DNA from: Arcuatula senhousia
Lineage: Eukaryota; Mollusca; Bivalvia; Mytilida; Mytilidae
NCBI GenBank assembly: GCA_963971305.1
Contig: OZ020306.1
Span: 38,709,512 to 38,773,511 of the forward strand
DNA: 64,000 nt
Direction of reading: 5' to 3'
Shown: in pieces, positions 28,901 to 40,900 of the stretch
Layout: each line of letters begins with the position of its first letter
Numbering within the stretch: the stretch's first letter is position 1
Notes under the pieces: model-generated
Databases searched by the model: none
Told to the model about the DNA's origin: nothing
The model's input: only the letters and a program-made list of their open reading frames with translations
Position numbers and translations under genes: made by a program

Positions 28901-31900
28901 CCCAAAATCATCCAAGTCCACAGAGTCACTGAACCATAAAAATGGAGTCAAGGTCAAATGGCATGGCGCCAGTTGCATAGACCATAACCCAAAGTGTCTG
29001 TATACCAGATATCAAATGCCTAGCTATTATACTTTTCACTTTATTCATTTTCCACTAAAGTCTTACAAAGGAGTTTTTTAGCCTGAAAAAACATCAAAGT
29101 TAACAGAGTCAATGAACCATGAAATTGGGGTCAAGGTCTAATGGCATGGTGCCAGTTGTGTAGACCATAACCTGAACTGTCTGTATACCAAATATCAGAT
29201 GCCTAGCTATTATACTTTTCTTGTAATTCATTTTCCACAAAAGTCTTACAAAGGGGTTTTTTGGCCCGAAAAAACATCTAAGTTCGCAGAGTCACTGAAC
29301 CATGAAATTTGGGTCAGGGTCAAACGGCATGGTGCCAGTTGCGTAGACCATAACCTGAACTGTCTGTATACCAAATATCAGATGCCTAGCTATTATACTT
29401 TTCTTGTAATTCATTTTCCACAAAAGTCTTACAAAGGGGTTTTTTGGCCCGAAAAAACATCTAAGTTCACAGAGTCACTGAACCATGAAATTTGGGTCAG
29501 GGTCACACCACATGGTGTCAGTTGTTTAGACCGAAACCCCAAATGTCTGTATGTCAAATATCAGATGCCTAGCTATTATACTTTTAACTTAATTTATTTT
29601 CGACAAAAATTTTAATTGTCAAAAAAATCATCTAAGTCCACAGAGTCACTGAACCATGGAAATTGTGTAAAGGTCACAGGACATTGTGTCAGTTGCATAG
29701 ACCATAACTCCAGGTGTCTGTATACCAGATATCAGATGCCTAGCTATTATACTTTTCACTTAATTCATTTTCCACAAAAGTCCTACATAGAGGTTTTTTG
29801 GCCCCCAAAATCATCCAAGTCCACAGAGTCACTGAACCATAAAAATGGAGTCAAGGTCAAATGGCATGGCGCCAGTTGCATAGACCATAACCCAAAGTGT
29901 CTGTATACCAGATATCAAACGCCTAGCTATTATACTTTTCACTTTATTCATTTTCCACTAAAGTCTTACAAAGGAGTTTTTTAGCCTGAAAAAACATCAA
30001 AGTTAACAGAGTCAATGAACCATGAAATTGGGGTCAAGGTCTAATGGCATGGTGCCAGTTGTGTAGACCATAACCCTGACTGTCCGTATACTAAATATCA
30101 GATGCCTAGCTATTATACTTTTCTTGTAATTCATTTTCCACAAAAGTCTTACAAAGGGGTTTTTTGGCCCGAAAAAACATCTAAGTTCGCAGAGTCACTG
30201 AACCATGAAATTTGGGTCAGGGTCAAACGGCATGGTGCCAGTTGCGTAGACCATAACCTGAACTGTCTGTATACCAAATATCAGATGCCTAGCTATTATA
30301 CTTTTCTTGTAATTCATTTTCCACAAAAGTCTTACAAAGGGGTTTTTTGGCCCGAAAAAACATCAAAGTTAACAGAGTCACTGAACCATGAAATTTGGGT
30401 CAGGGTCAAACGGCATGGTGCCAGTTGCGTAGACCATAACCTGAACTGTCTGTATACCAAATATCAGATGCCTAGCTATTAACCTTTTCTTGTAATTCAT
30501 TTTCCACAAAAGTCTTACAAAGGGGTTTTTTGGCCCGAAAAAACATCTAAGTTCACAGAGTCACTGAACCATGAAATTTGGGTCAGGGTCAAACGGCATG
30601 GTGCCAGTTGCGTAGACCATAACCTGAACTGTCTGTATACCAAATATCAGATGCCTAGCTATTATACTTTTCTTGTAATTCATTTTCCACAAAAGTCTTA
30701 CAAAAAAGTTTACGCCGTCGCCGTCGCCGCCGCCGGAAAGTAATACCTATGTCTCGCCTTCAGCGACTAAAGTCGCAGGCGAGACAAAAACGCAAACTTA
30801 CTGAATTCATATGGTTAAAGTAATAATAAATAAGTTTTTAGCAAAAGATATTGTTTTACAATTTCTTGATATCTTATTCATATTTTGGATAAAAACTTTG
30901 GCCAATTGCTTATCCCTCAACTTTAACATGACCGTCAGAACCATTTTGAAAGTAAGTATAATGTTAGTCCTACTAAAATAAAAGATATAAATGCAAAAAA
31001 CATACATACCAGAGGGTTTTGGAGTTAAACAAATCAATGAGTCTGCTGTCTGGGTAGCCATCTCATCTCTGACACATTGGACATCACAGATAGTAGCAGT
31101 GACAGAATCATCGAACCCTGACCCTGTCAAGGTCACGACCTGTCCACCTCCTGAACTTCCTGTTGAAAAATTAGGAAGGGATTTTAAAGTAAACATATAC
31201 ATGTACATGTAGTCAGCATTTACAAATGCGAACCTTTCAAATTTCAAGCAAGTTACGTGAGACTTTCAAATTTTAAGCAAGTTGCGTGAGACTTTCCAAT
31301 TTCAAGCAAGTTGCGTGAGACTCACACATCTCATCCCAATTTGGCAACAAATCTCTTTGATCATTTTTTTTTCCCTTGATCTTTTAATTTTTGTCAAATC
31401 TCACACAAAAGGCTCATCAAATCTTGAAAGCCCTGCACATGAAACAATTACACACACAACAATGTAAAACTGAGTGAAAGTATTAACTTTTGTTTGAATA
31501 AATGTTCATGAATATCTTATATGTGATGTTTATGTGATTCTTTTTCAAGCAAGATAATGTAAAGTGGGCACTTTAATTTAAATACATTTATGCAAATTAA
31601 GACAATTAATTAGATTTTGAACTAAAACAAATAAGCAAAAAATTATCAATAGCTAATTTACCTTACATTTGGTCTAAGAAATCTCAGTTTGTTGTGTAAA
31701 ACAGCAGACAAAGCATTATTAAAAGTTTGTGGTTAAAGAAAAGATCCAATCAGAATTCAGAAATAAACCACACCCTCAACGCTGCAATAATGGAATTTAT
31801 CTTATATTCAAAAAATAAATTTAGATAGGATAAGATGAATTTGCTTGAGTAAGAAAATTGTCTAAAAGTTTCTTGAACTTTGACAGAAAACTGGTCAGTT

Positions 31901-34900
31901 TTTACAATCAAACTTACCAGAACTTGGATTGATACTGGTTAATGACAATGTATAAGTAACTTGCTGCTCATTGGAAAATCCTTTGTCTTTTACATAGACC
32001 TTCACATTGTGTGTTCCGAGGGGTACCACAGGAGCTGTGCACTGGATCTGGACTGCTGTAGGCGTAGTCGTAATTGGGCAATCAACCATACCAACCGTGA
32101 CCTTATTGTCAGCAGTGGTTGTAGAAAATCCAGCACCATTAATGTACATGGTTTGACCTGTCACTTGTGAATTGAATGTTATACTAGATATGGATGGAGT
32201 TGCTGCTAGGGTGTAGTCAAATGTCTGCGCTGGATATATCACACTATTGGCAGTAATACTGAGAGCCACACCATTTTCAGCTGCACGGGAAGCAGTTGTA
32301 CATTTGACCATGGATAAGGTAACTTCAGAAATTGTACATGTTTGCCCTTCAATTGTCACAGCTGTGTCATCTGTGAAGCCATTTCCTGAAATTTCCAGCA
32401 TGGTCCCTCCATTGGTACTTCCAGAGCTTGGAGATATGGCTAAAACTACAGCTGAGCTGGTAATCTGTATGCTGTTGGTGTTAGTTGCAAAACCTTTGTC
32501 TTGTCTGAGAATGGTAATAGCCTGAGTGCCTGCAGGAATGTTTGTAACAGTACATTGTATCTGGGTATCTGTTACCGATGATACAGTACAATCTTCTCCC
32601 CCAATTTCAACCTCTATCTTAGACATATCTGTTCCAAAACCAGATCCATCTATTGTCACAGATGTTGAACTTCCATCTAGTGTTGTTGGACTGACAGCAG
32701 AAAATGCAGGCGTGTTTGTATGGTCATAGTTGACCATGCATGAATGAGCATTATTTTTACAAACAGCAGACGACAGCTGCCCATTCGCACTGACCTTGAC
32801 CTCAAGGAGTTTTTGACCAGCAGACATTTGTGGAGAAGTACACATGATTGATGTGTAGGTTACAGAACCAGAAACAATTGGGCAATCTACCGAACCAATT
32901 GTCACGACAATATTCGTCTCATCGCCTTGGAAACCTGATCCTGTTATTGTCAGTTTTGATTGGCCATTAAGTGATAGCATGGTACTTGATATATCACTTA
33001 GCATTGGCTTGGTTTCAAACAGTCGAGCATTTTGTCCTGCTACAGTGATAAGAGCTGTTCCTCGATTAACAACGCTTACTTTTATAGGTTGAGGTAGTCC
33101 TATTTCTGGTTCATCTGCAGCATTTAAAGCACAAGAGATCTGATTGGCTGTTGCAGTGCCAGGGGTTACAGTGCAAAGGTCATCACCAATCATGACAATA
33201 TTCTGACATTCTGTGGTTGAGAACCCAGTACCAGTTATAACTAAAGTATCATCGGTAGTGCCTTCATTTATACTAAATGAAGAGACAGTTGGTGTTCTGC
33301 AAGACTTAAAAAGAAAGTTGAATTTGTCACTAGCACCACCTGTGGGATCTGCCATAGTGCAACCTGTAATAGCTGATGTCTCTTCCCCGCAGCCTGATGG
33401 GGGAGTGGGGTTTCCAACACCTAAAATACAATGTTTGAATTATGTTAATAAAGATTTGATTGGTCTACTAGATCAGATACCCTTTAAAAAATAATAGGAA
33501 ATCTAAACATGTGTGTCTTGTAAACTTTAAATTTTCCCAATCTTTCAAAATTTATTTTCAAAAAGACTGACATATTATACATTATTAATAAAGTTAATCT
33601 GACTTTACAACTATGAAACTTAAATTATGTAATATACAATTGTTAACTGGTCATGAGGGAAACAGTACATTTGTTTCCACGAGGTACTTACTATTTCACG
33701 AGGCGCGTAGCGCCGAGGGAAATGGTAAGTACCGAGGGGAAACAAATGTACTGTTTTCCGAATGACCAGTAAACAATTGTTTTATTATACTGAATCGGTA
33801 AACAACTTAACTAAAGCCACGCCTACTGCTCACTCTTTACCTTGTATACAGTATACTTTAGCCACGCCTACTGCCAATCATTATGGTACTATTGCCCTAG
33901 GGAAATAGTTTTTACTATATCCCTAGGGAAATAGTACTTTTACCAAATTCAAGATGTAATAGTAAAAATGTTTACCTGTATTTTATATAGAAAAAATCTA
34001 CTGAAGTATAATAATTTAAATTGTTTCCCTCATTTTGGAACAACTTAGAGGGTTAAATTTTTTTTTTCATGCTAAATAAGACATATTTTGAAAGTCTTTA
34101 GAAAACTTATGAGAAACAATATATAAATACCTGATGCCAGATCATGTGTGGCTTCCTGATCGGCCACTATTAATTTGACCTCTCCGACCATCTGATCTGC
34201 CGCAGCCATGGGTTGAACGTACAGGATACCCGTATATTCTATGGTTTCATACGTATCGATCCAATCACTAGAGAAGTAGTAGGTACCGGCCTCCCCTATC
34301 TGGTACTCAAACATTCCTGAAGAAATATACAATGTTAAATAATAAGACTAGAGGCTCCCAGGAGCCTGAATCGCTCACCTGATCTCTTCTGCCAAAGTTT
34401 GAATAAATTTCACAAACTTCAAGCATACAAAGTTGCAAAACAATCCTTTCAGTGGTTTCAAAGAAGATTTTTGGAAATCAGTTTAAATTAATAGAAAAAA
34501 CAGTTAAAGGGCAATAACTCCTGTAAGGACCTTTTGATGCTGAACAAGGACAGTTGCTTCGGATTTTCTCTATCTCTTATACTTTTTGAGTTATAAGCCA
34601 AAAACAATGGTTTTTAACAATTCTGCAATGCTAACTTTTCCTCTAGCTCAAACGGTTTTCAAGATATAGTCCAAAAACTGCAAAAATGGTCAATTTTGAT
34701 GATTAAAGGGCAATAACTCCTATAAGGAGTCATTTCACAACTTCGACTCAATGGAGAGATTCGTAGAGCTTTTGATGCTGAACAAGGAAGGTTGCTTCGG
34801 ATTTTCTCTATCTCTTATACTTTTTGAGTTATAAGCCAAAAACAATGGTCTGACCCCCCTGTTCTATTTTCAGCAACGCCGGCCATGTTGGTTGGTCGAC

Positions 34901-37900
34901 ATGTATATAATTCACAAACTTGGTAGAGGACATCCTAAAATTCATGTATACCAAGTATCAATGCAATCCCTTCAGTGGTTTTAGAGAAGAAGATTTTTGA
35001 AAATCAGTGTAAATTAATGGAAAAAAACAGTTAAAGGGGAATAACTCTTAAACGGCTGATCTGACAATTAAGACCCTGAAATCATTTTTGTAGATCTCAA
35101 TGAGCTTAACAATTCTGCAATGCTAACTTTTCCTCTAGCTCAAACGGTTTTCAAGATATAGTCCAAAAACTGCAAAAATGGTCAATTTTGATGATTAAAG
35201 GGCAATAATTCCTATAAGGAGTCGTTTCACAACTTCGACTCAATGGAGAGATTCGTAGAGCTTTTGATGCTGAACAAGGAAGGTTGCTTCGGATTTTCTC
35301 TATCTCTTATACTTTTTGAGTTATAAGCCAAAAACAATGGTCTGACCCCCCTGTTCTATTTTTAGCAACGGCGGCCATGTTGGTTGGTCGACATGTATAT
35401 AATTCACAAACTTGGTAGAGGACATCCTAAATATCATGTATACCAAGTATCAATGCAATCCCTTCAGTGGTTTTAGAGAAGAAGATTTTTTGAAAATCAG
35501 TGTAAATTAATGGAAAAAAACAGTTAAAGGGGAATAACTCTTAAATGGCTGATCTGACAATTAAGACCCTGAAATCATTTTTGTAGATCTCAATGAGCTT
35601 AACAATTCTGCAATGCTAACTTTTCCTCTAGCTCAAACGGTTTTCAAGATATAGTCCAAAAACTGCAAAAATGGTCAATTTTGATGATTAAAGGGCAATA
35701 ACTCCTATAAGGAGTCATTTCACAACTTCGACTCAATGGAGAGATTCGTAGAGCTTTTGATGCTGAACAAGGAATGTTGCTTCGGATTTTCTCTATCTCT
35801 TATACTTTTTGAGTTATAAGCCAAAAACAATGGTCTGACCCCCCTGTTCTATTTTCAGCAACGGCGGCCATGTTGGTTGGTCGACATGTATATAATTCAC
35901 AAACTTGGTAGAGGACATCCTAAAATTCATGTATACCAAGTATCAATGCAATCCCTTCAGTGGTTTTAGAGAAGATTTTTGAAAATCAGTGTAAATTAAT
36001 GGAAAAAAAACAGTTAAAGGGGAATAACTCTTAAACGGCTGATCTGACAATTAAGACCCTGAAATCATTTTTGTAGATCTCAATGAGCTTAACAATTCTG
36101 CAATGCTAACTTTTCCTCTAGCTCAAACGGTTTTCAAGATATAGTTCAAAAACTGCAAAAATGGTCAATTTTGATGATTAAAGGGCAATAATTCCTATAA
36201 GGAGTCGTTTCACAACTTCGACTCAATGGAGAGATTCGTAGAGCTTTTGATGCTGAACAAGGTGGGTTGCTTCGGATTTTCTCTATCTCTTATACTTTTT
36301 GAGTTATAAGCCAAAAACAATGGTCTGACCCCCCTGTTCTATTTTTAGCAACGGCGGCCATGTTGGTTGGTCGACATGTATATAATTCACAAACTTGGTA
36401 GAGGACATCCTAAAGATCATGTATACCAAGTATCAATGCAATCCCTTCAGTGGTTTCAGAGAAGAAGATCTTTGAAGAAAAGTTAACGGACGGACGGACG
36501 ACGGACGACGGACGCTTAACGATGACAATAGCTCACATGACCCTTCGGGTCAGGTGAGCTAAAAAACTTATTTTCAATGGGAGTTTTACATTCCAAGGGA
36601 AACAACTCTAATAGAAATACATATAATTTTGACTGTTTTAACTTGAAATACATCAATTACCAAACTATGAGGCTTACCTAAAAGTTAGCTGAGATTGGTT
36701 GTTTCAAACAAATCCCCAACTTAAAGTACAATTTTTTTTTCTCTTTTCCTTAGCCACAGTTTTTATTTGAAAGATTCATCCTTGAAAAGTACATTAAACT
36801 TTATGCAGTATTGCTATAAAAATTCTTTGTACTAAAAAAATGCACATTATTTTGAATAAATAAATACCGTTAGGACTTGCAGCACTTATAAATCCATCAT
36901 CAGTCCTCACCACTGTGGTAGCATTGACAACCTGCATAACTCTAGGACTGAAGCTTAAAATGTACGGATATGTTGTCCAAGTCCATCGTACTGTATCACC
37001 TATCTTAGGTGTGGCAGTCTTAGGGTCCCATGCATAGCCTTTACCAAATACTAGAAAGAAATATAGGAAAATATTACTAAGCTGCATTTAATAAAACTTT
37101 TTTTTTATTCATCTGAGCTTAAAATAAAATATTTATTTTTAAGTGAAGCTAAATCAATTTATACAGGAGTTACAATTCAGGGAAGTTATTCACACTAAAA
37201 TGCAATCTTATATATTTGGCCTCTTATATATCATTTGCAGAATATTTGTTTCCTTTTGCTGCTGTGTAACATGAACAAAAAAAATTGTCCAAGTTTAAAT
37301 TAAATCTGTTTTATTAACAAATCAATCAAAATGATGCAATTCTAAGATACTATGATATAATATTGTCTGTTAGGGAACGGTCATTATTTACTAGCTGGGG
37401 GGGGGGGGGGGGCTGGAAAATTTTCGACCAGATATAGCTTTCCAGAAATTGACCCCCCCCCCCAATTAAATCCGAAAAAGTTTTGACCCTCCCCCCCACT
37501 CTCCACAACAAAATTTTAAGATATGTATTAGTTTTATTTTACAAAAATGTTAATCACCATTGATTACAAATATATCTTAATTATAAGTATCAGCTATGAA
37601 GTTGGACAAAATTCATAGATGTGGTGGCACACAAGGGAAAAAACGCAAACTTTTGATCATGAAAATTTAATAATTTAAATTATCTGAGTAACACCATTTT
37701 GGTATTTTAAAGTTCCTGAAATTTTGCCTTTTAAATAATGAATCATTTGAAATTCAGTTAAATTCTTCTAACACATGTCACTGGGGCTTAGATTTTTTGT
37801 CTATTATATCAACTATCAAAAAATATTGACCCCTTAATCTATGAAACCAACATCAAAGGTTGGTTTTATCATGGAAGTACTATAGGAGTCTATCTTGCTT

Positions 37901-40900
37901 CCATGGTTTTATAGAGTAGGGGGTCGCATTTCACAGAGTGAAAATTCGGTATATAAAATGGCGGGCGGGCAATGAAAAAATTTTCATAACATTTTTCTCG
38001 GCAACTTCTTATCTTAACCCTTTGATATTTGGTATACAGTATCAGCATGGGCCCCATAAATGCCAGATTTGATTTCAGCCTGTCGCCAACCTACTTCCTG
38101 TTAACGAAATCCTGCCATTTTTTACTTTTGACAGATTTCTTTCAAAAAGTTGATAATAAATTACTAAACTTCAAGCCCCTGTGTTCCGGATGGGATGTAT
38201 TCCTGCCAATTTTTTCTCTATATAATCAGTAAAAATTATCTACCAATAGGTGGTTAACACTTTTTCAAATGTAAAATCTAGTTAGAATGCTGTTTTTGTA
38301 TCAAAATGAATGCATCTGAGCCCAAAAAGCTAAGCAAAAATCCAAACCCATCAAAAATCTGTTTCTGGTCATATTTACTAATATAATACAATGGAACCCG
38401 CTTCATCAGTGGCTATCTCAAAGATCCATAACATGTTTTGGACAATACACCCCTCCAAATGAGACATATGACCTCAAGACATCTGACCTCAAGATTATAA
38501 CACTATGTGGTAATGGATTAATTAATCTTAACTTGCACAGATCTGACTAAAGGTCATTGTCACTGCCCAGATTTTTATACATTTGATCATAGACCTGTAT
38601 AATTAAATATATCAAGTATGTTTAATATACAAGTCTATGATTTGATCATATATTCAGGCACTGTGATTCATTCTTAACAAACATATATACCTGGGAATTC
38701 TTCATGAAATACTGAAGATACATTATTTGAAAGTAAAATTGGCAGCATGCAATTTTGACCCTCCTAAATTAGACTGGAGAAAAAAATGCCCCCCCCCCCA
38801 ACTGAGACATACAATTTTTTTTTACTCCCGCCTAAAATTTTCCAGCCCCCCCCAGCTGATAAATAATGACTGTTCCCTTAGGTAGCTTTTTTTTTTTTTG
38901 CTGATCATTTAAACTACAATTCAAACAACAATATCTAGTTCCCGACAAAAGGGATATTTCCAATTGGTTTGTATACTGAAGTCATTTAATCTATGAATCC
39001 ATGAATTTATAAAATTTGCACAGTCTATATCAATTGATTCATAGTTATAAAAGAACTTTCACAGCATTTGACATGGCGGAAAATGACAAACCTATCTTCA
39101 TCATCCCCAGTGAAACATAAAACCAAAACTATGACAAAACATTGCTATATTAATGTATTTTTAACCACACAGAGTAAATTGTTTACCTTTATTGACTCCC
39201 TGATTGGTTATCTCCACAATTTTACTAGTACTTTCTATAGTGCAGATGACCTCAGTTGTAGTGGGAGGAGTTTCAATGTCACAATCAAATTCACCAATCA
39301 TAACCTTTGTCTTATCAGCATCTGTACTGAATCCCTGTCCTGTTAGAGTCACCTTGGTTCCTCCAGCCATGGAACCAGATAGTGGGAATACATTGTCAAT
39401 AATAAGAATAAAGTTGATGGTAGGTACCTCATACAGGCTGAAAAATAAGTTTAAAAAAAATTGTTGATATTATCCTGCACTTATAAACTTCAATAATATA
39501 TGTATAATGTAATGAAAATTTAGAAAATAATTATTATGCAGTTTAAGATAGATGCTATACTTTTACATGGAGTTAGAATTGAAATTGGCTCCATGTTGGG
39601 CATCTTCCTGTGACTTATGGACGAGGAACAGCACAAACAAGGAAAGGTGTGAATGAAATGGATACCTCCCACTTCATATTCACAAAACAATGAAAGCAAT
39701 GAAATTCCTTTATTCACATCTCAATATGATGTACATGTACTTCCTTCATGTAATGTTTCAATTGATAAAAAAAGAGTTGTACTTACAAGATATGTAAGCA
39801 GACAAACAGAGAGGGTAATTCCTAAATGCTGTCCCAAATTTTGTTTGCAGTGGTATAAAAATGATATTTCTATTTCTTGTATTTTGCTTTCTTTTTGCTT
39901 TGATGTTTCTAATAAACATAAACATTTCCACAATTTTTAGAACATCCTTAAGTAAGAAGAGCTAATCTTGCAAGGTACCCCACAATTTTCTAAACATTTA
40001 CCTGTTAACAGCTGCTCCATCTGAGCCACTAAACACCCAGACTTTGTGCATACCAGGTGCCATAGGAGGCAGGGTAGCAGTAATAAGGGTATCAGTAAAA
40101 ACAGCTTCCACTTCTTTATCTCCAATACGAAGAGTTCCAGTGGTACCAAAACCAGTCCCAGTTATTTGGAGTGGTGAACCACCTTAAAATTCAAGTTTTA
40201 AATGAATCTAATACAATGAACAAGTTAATACTGAAACAATTGAAATGAAAATTAATCAAACAGAAAGAATCTAATGAAAAGTTTACAGTAAAAGTAATAT
40301 AAGCCTAAGTCTTGCACAAAAATAATATGTCTTAGGGGAAGTTATATACTGCTTTAAAAACTTTGCCAAAAGTATAGCATGTGTTGAAAATATACTGACT
40401 GTGTCAGCACTTTTAAATCATTAAATCATCAAAAAATGTTTTAAAAATGTTGTTGTAACAATCCTTTGAGCTTCAGTCCTTCTGAATTGTGATGCTGACT
40501 AAAAGCCCCCAAAAGCTGGACTGCCAGGCCATAAAATTGTTTAGTGGAAAAAATACACTGTCCCTTATCAATTCATATTAAGATAATCTTTAAGAGCCAA
40601 TCTGTGAGAAAACCATGCAATTTTGTTCCAAACCAATATTTTCATATCAACTTAAGGGATAGTTTAACAAAAAGACCTTCATGAAAGACTTATTTTGGCA
40701 AAATATTTTTTCCGGGAAATTCAAGATGGCCGACCTACAGGGTTCATCAGTGTTCCTGGGTTTCTTAACAAAATCAGCTTGAATAATTACAAAACCCCAT
40801 GTATTTCAAAGTTTCTTTTGGTCCATTTATCTTCAAATTATCAAAAATTGAACAGTAAATATTTAAAGGGTAATACCTTTGCCTTCAAAATAGATGAAAA

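Noticed and set aside
28713..30482. Two identical 122-codon frames and two longer related frames
   Set aside because: They fall entirely inside the family C tandem units, repeat with the units, and lack splice or start context.
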